Below the pieces are notes generated by a model. It was not told where the DNA came from, did not search any database, and saw nothing but the letters and a program-made list of their open reading frames with translations. From Patescibacteria group bacterium (GTDB lineage: Bacteria; Patescibacteriota; Microgenomatia; UBA1406; GWC2-37-13), in contig BPJC01000001.1 in the NCBI GenBank assembly GCA_026004415.1, positions 1 to 64,000 of the forward strand: 64,000 bases of DNA, in the 5' to 3' direction. Position numbers and translations under genes: made by a program. Shown one piece after another: positions 19,177-27,140 of the stretch (position 1 is the stretch's first letter; every line of letters starts with the position of its first letter).

Positions 19177-20085
19177 TTAGTTAGCTCCTATTTCTTTTAA
19201 AATTGAGGCAGAGTATTTGGTTGCGTTTTTCATAGACAATTTAATGTCTCCTGTTTTTATAAATGTACTTATAAATCCTGCAGTATAGGCGTCTCCAGCG
19301 CCAGTTGTGTCTGCTACCTTCTTTACTCTTTTGGCAGGTTGGTAAAAACTTGCTTTAGCCGTATAACAGATACTGCCTTTTTTGCCAAAGGTTACTACTA
19401 TAGTTTTGCCCTTTAAAAGAGGTTCTGTTTGGGCCAAGTTTAGTTCAAAGTTGAGTTCTTTATGGGGTTTTTTAAGAATATCTGCAATCTCGTATTCATT
19501 TTGAATTAAAACATCTACATTTGATATAGCTTTTTCCAACATTGAAGTTGATTTTCTGCAGTCCTCTACTCCAAAATTGGCAAAGATAAATTTGTTTTGT
19601 TTTTTTAAAAATCTTAGTATCTTAATTCTTTTGCTTAGACTAAACTCTTGCATATTGCCAAAATAAAAATACTGGCAGAGTTTGGCAAGTTTTTCTAGTT
19701 TGTTTTTTGAGATAAGTCTGGTTTTGTGTTTTTGATAACTTATTACTGTTTTATCTCCTGTTTCAGTTAAGATAATTGCAGACACTGCTATATAATCTTT
19801 AGCTGTTTGTAAATAATTAGTTAAGATTTTGTTTTTTTTTATTGTTTTGAGCAGGAAAGATCTGAACTCATTATTGCCTATTGTAGCAATTAAAGCAGGT
19901 TTTAACCCATTTCTGCTACAACCTACAGCGCAGTTGTAGCCGCCGCCTCCGATTTTTTGAATAAATTTATCCGCAAAATATTTGCCTCCAATAGCTAACT
20001 TAAGCCTGTTTTGATTATGTGTAAAGCTGTCTGATTTAAAGTAAAGATCAACTGTGATATGGCCAAAACATGCTATATCTATCAT
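19177..20085 (-). CDS. PfkB family carbohydrate kinase (ribokinase-like)
   Basis: The protein is 302 residues. The N-terminal IGGGGYNCAVGCSRNGLKPA is the PfkB glycine motif, and the C-terminal VADTTGAGDAYTAGFIST is the ATP/phosphoryl-transfer motif with the catalytic Asp of GAGD. It phosphorylates a sugar or nucleoside; the substrate is not evident, with ribokinase, adenosine-kinase-like or fructokinase activity all possible. Its start codon follows directly on the stop of the PGI/PMI gene (20086), so the two are co-transcribed, pointing to hexose-phosphate metabolism. The sequence KGKTIVVTFGKKGS in the middle fits the family. Confidence 0.85.
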   Translation of the reverse strand: MIDIACFGHITVDLYFKSDSFTHNQNRLKLAIGGKYFADKFIQKIGGGGYNCAVGCSRNGLKPALIATIGNNEFRSFLLKTIKKNKILTNYLQTAKDYIAVSAIILTETGDKTVISYQKHKTRLISKNKLEKLAKLCQYFYFGNMQEFSLSKRIKILRFLKKQNKFIFANFGVEDCRKSTSMLEKAISNVDVLIQNEYEIADILKKPHKELNFELNLAQTEPLLKGKTIVVTFGKKGSICYTAKASFYQPAKRVKKVADTTGAGDAYTAGFISTFIKTGDIKLSMKNATKYSASILKEIGAN

Positions 20086-21132
20086 TTATTCAGACAATCT
20101 TTTTTTAAAATAGTCAACAAATGGTATTATTGAAGGATCTTCTTGATATAAGTAACTGAGATAAAAGCTAACAAAAGCTGATAACATCATAAAATAAAAA
20201 AGCTGTTGTGCTTTGTTTTTTCCTTCTGCTTCCAGCCAGATTGTGGGTATATGGTTTTGTCTGACAACCTCTTTGGTTATGGTAAATCTTTTGGCAATTC
20301 TTGAGTAATATAGATCAGAATAATAAAAAACAAAAACAGCTAAATCTTTAAATTGTTTTGGATTTTTTAAACCTTCCATTAAATGATGGTTAAGTTCTGG
20401 TATGTTGTGAAAATCTGCAATTGATTTGGCTGTCTCATTGATCTGGTTGTTTACAGCATTGCCCAAGCCTTTCAGAAACTCTGCTGATACAAAGATTGGC
20501 ATTTTTCTCTCAATTTGTTTTGCTGTTTGGTAAGGCAAAGAGTTTTCTTGACCAAATGCTTCAGCTATTTTTTTCATAAATGAGATCTCCTCAAGCAAAT
20601 TATCTGTTGTTCCTTTTTTTAATGCATTGATTTGCTCAAGCAGTCCTGCTAATGCACCGAATGAGTAGCCAAAAGCAAGTCTTGGTTGACCTGATGGGTT
20701 GTGTACTGGGTTAAGTTTATAGAAAGGTCTATTGAGTTCTTTCATTTTTTCTTCAAGTTTGCCGCCGGTTGAGATTCCTATGAGATAATCAGTTTTGGCA
20801 CTGGCAGATTCTAAACTTGATATAGTTTCCTCTGTTGTGCCTGAATAAGATGAAAGTATTACTAGTGTTTTGTTGTCTAACCAGCCTGGTGTGAAATAAT
20901 CTTGGCAGATAAATACTGGTTTTTTAAGTTCAGATTCAAAAAATCCTTCCAGAATAACTCCTGGAAATCTTGAACCTCCCATACCGCAGATTACAACTTT
21001 GTCTGTGTTTTGCGCATAGTCTTTTGCAAGTTTCAGTTGTTTGATTTCACGCAGAGCCTGGTTTATCTGGTCAGGTAAGGATTGAATTGATGCAACAACC
21101 TTTTTTTGACTGTCAGATAAACTTTTTAGCAT
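20086..21132 (-). CDS. Bifunctional phosphoglucose/phosphomannose isomerase (SIS domain)
   Basis: The protein is 348 residues with tandem SIS folds. Visible marks are VICGMGGSRFPGVILEGFF, the phosphate-binding LVILSSYSGTTEETISSLE, ISTGGKLEEKMKE and HNPSGQPRLAFGYSFGALAGLL. This is the archaeal/bacterial PGI/PMI type, which interconverts glucose-6-phosphate, mannose-6-phosphate and fructose-6-phosphate. Near the C-terminus FHNIPELNHHLMEG contains the catalytic Glu and His of the family. It precedes the PfkB kinase with no gap and is divergent from the UbiA gene. It links glycolysis with mannose supply for surface glycans. Confidence 0.9.
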   Translation of the reverse strand: MLKSLSDSQKKVVASIQSLPDQINQALREIKQLKLAKDYAQNTDKVVICGMGGSRFPGVILEGFFESELKKPVFICQDYFTPGWLDNKTLVILSSYSGTTEETISSLESASAKTDYLIGISTGGKLEEKMKELNRPFYKLNPVHNPSGQPRLAFGYSFGALAGLLEQINALKKGTTDNLLEEISFMKKIAEAFGQENSLPYQTAKQIERKMPIFVSAEFLKGLGNAVNNQINETAKSIADFHNIPELNHHLMEGLKNPKQFKDLAVFVFYYSDLYYSRIAKRFTITKEVVRQNHIPTIWLEAEGKNKAQQLFYFMMLSAFVSFYLSYLYQEDPSIIPFVDYFKKRLSE

Positions 21133-21175
21133 AAATATGATATGATCATAACAGATAATAAGATATAATTCAAGT

Positions 21176-22096
21176 ATGAGAAAAATTTTGATTTATATAG
21201 AAGCCTGTCGTTATAATCAGTGGATTAAAAACTTGGTTGTTTTTACAGCGCCTTTGTTCACTGGGCATCTATTTGAAACGCAGACGATTTTGGTTTGTTT
21301 CTTTAGTTTTCTGGTAATGTCTTTGGCTTCTTCAGCCTCATATCTGCTTAATGATATTCTGGATTATCAGAGCGATCTAAAACACCCGCAAAAAAGATTA
21401 AGGCCTATTGCCAGAGGTGATCTGGCTGTTCATGAAGCTGTTTTCATTATGTTTGTTACAACGCTTGTGGTATTGATTATCTCAATTTTTTACTCTTTGG
21501 CTTTTTTTGTTGTAGTATTGATTTTTTTACTACTACATTTTCTGTATTCGCTTTACTTTAAACAGAAAACCTTGCTGGATATATTCACAATATCTTTTTC
21601 CTTTATCTTAAGGGCTTTGGCTGGCGAGGTTGCCACAGGGTATCATATTCCAATCTGGCTTTTAATGACAATTTTCTTTATCTCTTTGTTTATGGCAAGT
21701 GTTAAAAGGCATGCTGAGTTGGTAAGGCATGGATCAAGTACCAGAAAGGTTTTGGAAAAATACCCTGAACACCTGCTTACATTTTTGACAAATACTTTTG
21801 CTACAACAACTATAATTAGTTATGCTTTTTATACTTATTTTGAAAACGCTCCTATTGTCCAAACTCCATTAACAAGGTTTTTTTCTCATTATCTGCCAGC
21901 CTTTGAACTGCGTAGGTGGATGATGATCACAATACCTTTTGTTGTTATGGGCATTGCTCGTTATGCGCAACTGTTGTATTCTTTTGAGGAAGGAGAAAGA
22001 CCTGAGAAAATAATTGTGACTGACAAATTTATCATAGTTGTTGTGTTTCTTTGGGCTTTAATAATTGTCTCTTTAATCTATGTTTTTCAGCAGTAG
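21176..22096 (+). CDS. UbiA-family prenyltransferase, decaprenyl-phosphate phosphoribosyltransferase-like
   Basis: The protein is 306 residues with about nine membrane helices. The first Asp-rich motif is ASYLLNDILDYQSDLKHP followed by QKRLRPIARGDL, exactly the pattern of the UbiA subgroup that transfers phosphoribose from PRPP to decaprenyl phosphate (the Rv3806c type of arabinan synthesis). A second loop near FMASVKRHAELVRHG is also typical. The product would be a polyprenyl-linked pentose donor for outer GT-C enzymes such as those elsewhere in the window. A role with another prenyl acceptor cannot be excluded. The stop overlaps the start of the pilin-like gene by 17 bases. Confidence 0.85.
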   Translation: MRKILIYIEACRYNQWIKNLVVFTAPLFTGHLFETQTILVCFFSFLVMSLASSASYLLNDILDYQSDLKHPQKRLRPIARGDLAVHEAVFIMFVTTLVVLIISIFYSLAFFVVVLIFLLLHFLYSLYFKQKTLLDIFTISFSFILRALAGEVATGYHIPIWLLMTIFFISLFMASVKRHAELVRHGSSTRKVLEKYPEHLLTFLTNTFATTTIISYAFYTYFENAPIVQTPLTRFFSHYLPAFELRRWMMITIPFVVMGIARYAQLLYSFEEGERPEKIIVTDKFIIVVVFLWALIIVSLIYVFQQ

Positions 22097-22793
22097 CAAG
22101 AAACAAGCAGGTTTAAGTTTAATGGAGACTCTTATTGTTATAACGCTTATTTTGCTTATTTTAGCTGTTTTATTGTTTTTTATTAATGTGAGAGGTCAGT
22201 TAGGAAAAGGCTGGGATGGTAAGCGTAAAGCTGATCTTAATGAGTTGTCAAAGGTTTTTGAAGATTATTATAATGATAAAAACTGTTATCCTAAACCAGA
22301 GGAAGTTTGTGTTGAAGGTCCTATCACTGAGTATCAGGAAGATAATGTTTATGCTTGTAGAATCTGCGGCGGTAGTCTTTCTCCTTATAAAGATGAGCTA
22401 CCCTGCGACCCTGAGGATCCTCATCATATTTATTTATACACAGTGGATGATTTAAACTGTCCTAGTTTTTTTGTTATTTATTCAAAATTATCAAATGAAC
22501 AGGATCCTGAAATTGCTGAACTTGGTTGTAATCTAAATACCTGCGGACCTGGAGACCAAGGATACAATTATGCTGAACTTAGCCCAAATGCTGACCTGCT
22601 TAATAATATTTGCGTTGAATCAAGCGCTTTGTTTTGTTATCCTCAAGGTCAATCTGCCTGCAATGAGTGTGGATCTGGTTATACCGGACAAGATAAAATC
22701 ACTGCTTGTGAACAGGTTTGCGATTTAGATAGAGGTTTGTTTACCTCCAGAGATGATAATCAAAATCTATGCTATAATGCTTGTGCTTATTAA
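22080..22793 (+). CDS. Cys-rich type IV pilin-like (pseudopilin) protein
   Basis: The protein is 237 residues. It has a short basic leader (FSSSKKQAG), then the prepilin signature LSLMETLIVITLILLILAVLLF with the conserved Glu at position +5 of the processed protein, and an aliphatic helix. The pilin-like part continues with KADLNELSKVFEDYYNDKNCYP, as in type II/IV pseudopilins. The C-terminal half is unusually rich in Cys (about 18), with motifs such as CRICGG, CNECGSGY and CEQVCD, suggesting several disulfides or metal binding. It would be processed by a prepilin peptidase not present here. The neighbouring PilX-like gene at 23932 suggests a pilus or competence apparatus. Confidence 0.75.
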   Translation: MFFSSSKKQAGLSLMETLIVITLILLILAVLLFFINVRGQLGKGWDGKRKADLNELSKVFEDYYNDKNCYPKPEEVCVEGPITEYQEDNVYACRICGGSLSPYKDELPCDPEDPHHIYLYTVDDLNCPSFFVIYSKLSNEQDPEIAELGCNLNTCGPGDQGYNYAELSPNADLLNNICVESSALFCYPQGQSACNECGSGYTGQDKITACEQVCDLDRGLFTSRDDNQNLCYNACAY

Positions 22794-22794
22794 C

Positions 22795-23781
22795 TTAGCT
22801 GAATAATTTTTTTCTAATCTGATCTTCAAGCTCCTTTGCTTTCTTTTGCTCTTTTGTTAGCAAGTCAATAACTTGAGAAGTGCCTTGTCCAAGGACCTCC
22901 CCTTTATATTTAATAAAAGATCCAGATTTTTCTAAAATTCCTGTTTCAACTCCAAGCTGAATTAAGGCAAAGTTTTTGTCTATGCCCGCACCTGTTATAA
23001 TAAACTGAGCTTCTTTGAAAGGAGGAGCTGTTTTATTTTTTACCACTCTTACTCTGATTTTGGCACCGTAAACATCTCCATCTTTTTTAAGGGTTTCAGC
23101 TTTTCTAATATCCATCCTTATTGATGAGTAAAACTTTAAGGCCATACCGCCTGGAGTAGTTTCTGGATTGCCAAACATAACGCCAACCTTTAGTCTGATT
23201 TGATTAGTAAAGATTACCACAGCATTGGATTTAGCAGTTATGGCAGTAAGTTTTCTCAATGCTTGAGACATAAGTCTTGCTTGCAGGCCAATCTGCATCT
23301 CTCCCATTTCTCCTTCAATCTCAACACGGGGAACCAGAGCCGCTACAGAATCAATAACAATGATGTCTACCCCTCCTGATCTAATCAGTGTTTCTGCAAT
23401 TTCTAATGCTTGTTCACCTGTATCTGGTTGTGAGATGAGCAGATCGTTTATGTTTACGCCTATCTTTTCAGCCCAGTCAGGATCAAGCGCGTGTTCAGCG
23501 TCTATAAATGCCGCTGTTCCGCCCTTTTTTTGAGATTCAGCTACAGCAGATAAACACAGTGTTGTCTTTCCAGACGATTCAGGTCCAAAAACCTCGATAA
23601 TTCTGCCTCTTGGTAGACCTCCAACACCTAAAGCTGAATCAACAGTCAAAACCCCTGTTGAGATTGTGTCAACCTTGATCTTGGGTTTGTCGCCTAATCT
23701 CATTATAGAGCCTTTTCCAAATTGTTTTTGAATCTGTTCTAAAGCTGTTTGTACTGCTTTGGTTTTGTAGTTGTCTGGCAT
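22795..23781 (-). CDS. recA: Recombinase RecA
   Basis: The protein is 328 residues, at the short end for RecA. It has [11 protein letters not shown], the Walker A motif GPESSGKTT (about residues 66-74), [33 protein letters not shown] (Walker B region), [35 protein letters not shown] (L2 loop) and [16 protein letters not shown]. It forms filaments on single-stranded DNA, drives strand exchange and would stimulate self-cleavage of LexA-like repressors such as the one at 26527. The C-terminal acidic tail is nearly absent. The stop lies two bases from the end of the convergent pilin-like gene. Confidence 0.98.
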   Translation of the reverse strand: MPDNYKTKAVQTALEQIQKQFGKGSIMRLGDKPKIKVDTISTGVLTVDSALGVGGLPRGRIIEVFGPESSGKTTLCLSAVAESQKKGGTAAFIDAEHALDPDWAEKIGVNINDLLISQPDTGEQALEIAETLIRSGGVDIIVIDSVAALVPRVEIEGEMGEMQIGLQARLMSQALRKLTAITAKSNAVVIFTNQIRLKVGVMFGNPETTPGGMALKFYSSIRMDIRKAETLKKDGDVYGAKIRVRVVKNKTAPPFKEAQFIITGAGIDKNFALIQLGVETGILEKSGSFIKYKGEVLGQGTSQVIDLLTKEQKKAKELEDQIRKKLFS

Positions 23782-23931
23782 ATTTTTTTCAGTTGTAATT
23801 TTTATTTATTTATAATTGGTTTAGATTATAAACAAAAATAAATTTTACTACAAGTTGATTTTAGAAAGACAAATATTCTTGAAGTTTAGTTAAGGTTTAT
23901 GTTATTATTAAGATAATAATTTTTTGTTAAT

Positions 23932-24801
23932 ATGATTGATACAAAAAGGTTAAATCAGCAATCAGGGCAAGCAATGCTGTTGATTGTTTTAGTTACTGCT
24001 TTGGCTTTAAGTATTATTGGAGCTGTTATCTTTGACTCTATAACTCAGACGCAGATTACAAAACTCCAAGAGGATTCTGCCAGAGCTTTGGCTGTTGCCG
24101 AAGGTTTAGCTGAACAGGCTTTGAAGGAAGGAGTAGATGTGTCTGCATCATCTGATTTAGGAGCCTTTATATCTGCAGGCAATGCGGTTGTTAGACAAGA
24201 TACTTCAAATGAATTTAAAACTCCTTTGTTGTCTAAAGATGATGTTTATATTGTGTATTTAGTTGATTTAGGTACAAATGGAAATGATATATCAAATAAT
24301 ATCCGTGATTTAATAAACGGAACTTCGTCATTACCTTCTGCTGTTTACAACAATTTTTCAGTTTCAGTTGTTAATACCGAAGACTTTAATAATGATTCTT
24401 GTCCAGATGGATTGGTTTTAGAATTAGGTTTTATTAATCTGTCTGGGGGATCAGTTAGCAGGAAACATCGTGTAATTAAATGTGATCCAGTGTCTAATTT
24501 TGATCATACTTTAAGCACTTCAGGGTCGCCTTCTCAATACAGCACTGTGGTTAAGGGTATGGGTAGCTCGTTTACAACTCCTACAGCTCATTTAATGACA
24601 GTAAGGGTCTTGTATGCTTCAACTCAAACTTTTCCAGGAATAATACTTAAATTTAGCGCAGGTAGCAATTTTCCTTTACAAGGCATAACTGTTGACTCCA
24701 CAGTAAGGACAACAACAGGAGTAACTCAGACATTGACTGTTTTTCAGTCTTATCCTCAGATCGCTGTTGCCTTCTTATTTCCTAATGTTGATGAGAATTA
24801 A
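23932..24801 (+). CDS. PilX-like pilus assembly protein, putative
   Basis: The protein is 289 residues. After SGQAMLLIVLVTALALSIIGAVIF, a single N-terminal helix, comes TQTQITKLQEDSARALAVAEGLAEQAL, the pattern of PilX/PilW-type minor pilin or membrane proteins in which the N-terminal segment anchors the protein. The rest is a beta-rich outer region with no family that I recognise. It is divergent from recA, with 150 bases between, and 76 bases before smpB. It may act with the Cys-rich pilin-like protein at 22080. Function is inferred from the N-terminal pattern only. Confidence 0.55.
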   Translation: MIDTKRLNQQSGQAMLLIVLVTALALSIIGAVIFDSITQTQITKLQEDSARALAVAEGLAEQALKEGVDVSASSDLGAFISAGNAVVRQDTSNEFKTPLLSKDDVYIVYLVDLGTNGNDISNNIRDLINGTSSLPSAVYNNFSVSVVNTEDFNNDSCPDGLVLELGFINLSGGSVSRKHRVIKCDPVSNFDHTLSTSGSPSQYSTVVKGMGSSFTTPTAHLMTVRVLYASTQTFPGIILKFSAGSNFPLQGITVDSTVRTTTGVTQTLTVFQSYPQIAVAFLFPNVDEN

Positions 24802-24877
24802 TTTATAGGCTGACTAGTCTGTATTTTTGCAGTTTCCATCTTATTGCAATAAAGTATTTTTGTTGTTTAATTAAAGT

Positions 24878-25327
24878 ATGATTAAAAATCGTTTAGGTTA
24901 CAGGAATTATACACCTGTTAAAGAGTTTACAGCTGGTATAGCCTTGACAGGGCCTGAGGTTAAATCTGTTCGCGAAGGCAGGCTTCAGCTTGAGAAGTCT
25001 TTTGTTAGATTTATTCAGGGTGAGCTTTATTTAGTTGGTGCAGTAATTCATCCTTACAAATATGCAGATTCAAATGAGTTTGATCCTGAAAGAAGCAGAA
25101 AACTGCTTTTAACTAAAAAAGAGATCATTTATCTTAAGTCAGCTTTAGAAAAGAATCGCAGTCTTACAATTATTCCTTTAATTTGTTATAATAAAAGCAA
25201 ATATATAAAACTTAAGATTGCTTTAGCAAGAGGAAAAAGAAAGTTTGATATAAAATCAGTTGAAAAACAAAAACAGATTAAGCACGACCAAGAAAAAGAG
25301 ATAAAAGAGGTTTTTAAACGGGGGTGA
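24878..25327 (+). CDS. smpB: SsrA-binding protein SmpB
   Basis: The protein is 149 residues. Motifs are the N-terminal NRLGYRNYTP, the OB-fold ALTGPEVKSVREGRLQLEKSFV, GAVIHPYKYAD and the basic C-terminal tail ARGKRKFDIKSVEKQKQ. SmpB binds tmRNA and helps rescue ribosomes stalled on broken mRNA. Its TGA stop (25325-25327) lies inside the predicted 5' acceptor strand of ssrA (25320-25326), so the last codons of smpB and the first eight bases of the tmRNA are the same DNA. Pairing of smpB with ssrA is common, but this degree of overlap is notable. Confidence 0.96.
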   Translation: MIKNRLGYRNYTPVKEFTAGIALTGPEVKSVREGRLQLEKSFVRFIQGELYLVGAVIHPYKYADSNEFDPERSRKLLLTKKEIIYLKSALEKNRSLTIIPLICYNKSKYIKLKIALARGKRKFDIKSVEKQKQIKHDQEKEIKEVFKRG

Positions 25328-25676
25328 CAGGCATTGATGGGAATGATTTAGCTCTTTTGCAAATCGGAGAGCGGAGCCATCCGTTAACTGGTAAAAAAAG
25401 TGCAGACAACTATGCATATAGACCTGTTTATGCTTAATTAAACAGGACTCTGCCTTAGAAACTCCGGTTAGTCTAAGGTCAGGGTTAAACCATCCGGAGA
25501 CAGTCTTGTAAGGTTTTTCTGTTTTGCCTGCAGGGCTAGTTTTTTTAAAAAAACAGCAACTGGATTAAGATCTGCTTGTTGGTCTTAATCTTTTTATTAA
25601 AACAAGCTAGACTCTCCAGAAAAGATTTGTAAAAGAGCCTTCTCAGACCCGGGTTCAAGTCCCGGCACCTCCACCA
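25320..25676 (+). ncRNA. ssrA: tmRNA
   Basis: The 5' strand GGGGGTG (25320-25326) pairs with CACCTCC near the 3' end, followed by discriminator A and an encoded CCA (25674-25676). The third pair is G-U, the alanine identity element. The T arm CCGGG-TTCAAGT-CCCGG is present near the 3' end. A tag reading frame runs from about GCA 25402 to TAA 25435-25437 and encodes ADNYAYRPVYA; the true resume codon could be a few codons upstream (GGT AAA AAA AGT). The rest holds GC-rich pairing segments suitable for pseudoknots. The tag ending VYA differs from the usual LAA-like ends. The RNA adds this tag to proteins on stalled ribosomes, with SmpB as partner. Confidence 0.93.
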
Positions 25677-25684
25677 AATTGAAT

Positions 25685-25729
25685 TAGCCGCCTGCTTAGG
25701 CGCCTGCTCTGCGGGCGAGGCGGCGGCTA
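25685..25729. repeat. GC-rich inverted repeat after tmRNA
   Basis: TAGCCGCC (25685-25692) is perfectly complementary to GGCGGCTA (25722-25729). Inner segments GCCTGC and GCGGGC can extend the stem with one mismatch. It starts nine bases after the tmRNA 3' end and marks the change from AT-rich to GC-rich sequence. No T-run follows on the plus strand, so it is a doubtful terminator; it may instead protect the tmRNA 3' end or be the left boundary of the accessory island. A second, smaller hairpin (GGATAAT/ATTATCC, 25743-25761) follows. Confidence 0.6.
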
Positions 25730-25770
25730 TAAAATCAAAAGTGGATAATAACAAATTATCCCAGAGGTTA

Positions 25771-26064
25771 TTATACCAATCTCTTTCTGCCTTTGTACAG
25801 CTTCATTTTCCGTTCTTTTCCGTACTGTAAAGCTGGCTCTGTAAATCCGCTTTTGCTGATAAATTTTGTTACGCCTTTCCTTCGCGCTTTAACAACTTCA
25901 GGTCTTGGAATGGGTCTTTGCCAATTCTTTATCTCTAATTTTTGCCTACCCTTTATTGCATCTGGATTGCCTAGACTACCAACATGCTTGGCTCTATGAT
26001 CTTTAGCTTTTCTTTTTTCGTAGGCTGTACCTCGTCTTTGTGATTGTCCTTTTTTGTTGCTCAT
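25771..26064 (-). CDS. Small PD-(D/E)XK nuclease-like protein
   Basis: I chose ATG 26064 (MSNKKGQSQRR), which follows the stop of the upstream gene by four bases; a longer frame to 26133 overlaps that gene. The ~97-residue protein is very basic. Its core GNPDAIKG...KLEIKNWQRP fits the PD...E-x-K nuclease motif, and KKGVTKFISKSGFTEPA resembles the later helix of Mrr-type restriction endonucleases. Possible roles are a type IV-like restriction enzyme, a small resolvase or a mobile-element nuclease. No partner domain is present. It is co-directional with the broken gene upstream and starts the accessory island. Confidence 0.55.
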   Translation of the reverse strand: MSNKKGQSQRRGTAYEKRKAKDHRAKHVGSLGNPDAIKGRQKLEIKNWQRPIPRPEVVKARRKGVTKFISKSGFTEPALQYGKERKMKLYKGRKRLV

Positions 26065-26068
26065 AGGG

Positions 26069-26377
26069 TTAATTGCTTTCGTTAGTATACGATGTCTTTT
26101 TGTAGGCGTAGACATACCGCGAGGAATAACCACCTCCGCCGGTACCGCCGTCTGTTCCTAATGTGTTGACGAAATAATCTTCAACTTCACGCGCAGAATT
26201 GGAATTTTCCGCTTCACGGTAAATCTACGCTCCATTTTTCTCGTCAACATTGTGGTCAATAAACAGACGTTCTCTCGGATCAGTAGCTATTCCAACATAC
26301 CAATCAGAATAACTGCCACCGCATTGAGCCATGTGAGATTTAATCTCAGAAATGATTTCTTGTTTTGTCTTGGCCAT
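26069..26377 (-). pseudogene. Small conserved protein (GIY-YIG-like?) with in-frame TAG
   Basis: From ATG 26377 the frame reads MAKTKQEIISEIKSH ... WYVGIATDPRERLF ... VDEKNGA, then TAG at 26225-26227, then continues in the same frame as IYREAENSNSAREVEDYF to the TAA at 26069-26071. I recall this as a widespread short hypothetical family in which the residue after NGA is Trp, so TGG has probably become TAG. The WYVGIA.DP..RL pattern is similar to the GIY-YIG nuclease start, but I cannot confirm that. Continuity on both sides of the stop supports a recent nonsense change, readthrough or a sequencing error. Confidence 0.7.
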
Positions 26378-26436
26378 ACGATCGATAGATTAATTTATAA
26401 TAGTTATTGTCGATCTCCGCAATAACTAACTCCAGT

Positions 26437-26498
26437 TTAGAACAAAGACTAGAACAAGTCAATATGTTCTTGACTTAAATTTGCTGTTAGCATAAAAT
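26437..26498 (+). promoter_or_regulatory. Promoter and putative operator of the S24 repressor
   Basis: TTGACT (26470-26475) and TAAAAT (26493-26498) are separated by 17 bases, a near-consensus promoter for the repressor at 26527. Directly upstream TAGAACAA occurs twice in the same orientation (26438-26445 and 26450-26457), with a 12-base period. In addition AGAAC (26451-26455) and GTTCT (26466-26470) form an inverted repeat touching the -35 box. GAAC/GTTC half-sites are the classic LexA box element of Gram-positive bacteria, though the spacing here is ten rather than four. Autorepression is the natural reading. Confidence 0.55.
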
Positions 26499-26526
26499 TA
26501 AAAGTAGTAATTCATTGTGGATAACT

Positions 26527-27138
26527 ATGGCTAAAAACAATCTTCACAAAATTCAAAAAAAATTACTGGACCTGCTTATTAAAAATATTGATGATCCCTT
26601 AACCATAAGGGAAATGCAGGATTTGCTGGATCTTTCCTCTACAAGCGTAGTTGCCTACCACCTATCGCAATTGGAGAAAAAAGGATATCTCAAAAGAAAT
26701 CCGTATAATCCTAAAGACTACCAAGTTTTGAAAGACGCCCCCGAAAAGCAGATAACTTATCTTAATTTATACGGGCTGGCGCACTGCGGACTAATCGGTT
26801 CTATATTGGACGGCAATCCTATTGACCGGATACCTATCTCAACGAGACTGCTTAGCTTTCCTTCTTATGAGGCTTTTATGGTGAAGGCAAAAGGCGATTC
26901 TATGGAGCCCAAAATCAACGAGGGTGATTTTGTTATCGCAAGGAGAACAGATGATGCTGACAGCGGTAGCATTGTTGTTTGCGTGAACGAAGGTGAAGCG
27001 TTAATCAAAAAGATAAAGAAGGAAAAAGACAAAATCATTCTTATATCATTGAATCCAAAATACGCGCCCTTTCTTGCGGGAGATAATTTTAAAATAGAAG
27101 GGGAAGTGAAAGGAGTAATCACAAATAAGGTAAATTAA
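26527..27138 (+). CDS. LexA-like transcriptional repressor (S24 autoprotease)
   Basis: I use ATG 26527 (MAKNNLHK). The ~203-residue protein has an N-terminal winged helix (LTIREMQDLLDLSSTSVVAYHLSQLEKKG pattern, residues ~25-55) as in LexA. The S24 part follows: a cleavage-site region LAHCGLIGS with Cys87-Gly88 in place of the usual Ala-Gly, the catalytic Ser125 in KGDSMEP, and Lys161 or Lys162 in EALIKKIKK. On DNA damage RecA would trigger self-cleavage. It stands 5' of vsr and dcm with two bases between stop and vsr start, so it probably controls or is co-transcribed with the modification genes. It may be the host SOS repressor or an element-borne regulator; the island context favours the latter. 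Confidence 0.85.
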   Translation: MAKNNLHKIQKKLLDLLIKNIDDPLTIREMQDLLDLSSTSVVAYHLSQLEKKGYLKRNPYNPKDYQVLKDAPEKQITYLNLYGLAHCGLIGSILDGNPIDRIPISTRLLSFPSYEAFMVKAKGDSMEPKINEGDFVIARRTDDADSGSIVVCVNEGEALIKKIKKEKDKIILISLNPKYAPFLAGDNFKIEGEVKGVITNKVN

Positions 27139-27140
27139 TT

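Noticed and set aside
25545-25754. A minus-strand frame with a CRDLNPGLRRL-like sequence
   Set aside because: It is the antisense of the tmRNA 3' end; such translations are a known artefact of tRNA-like sequences.
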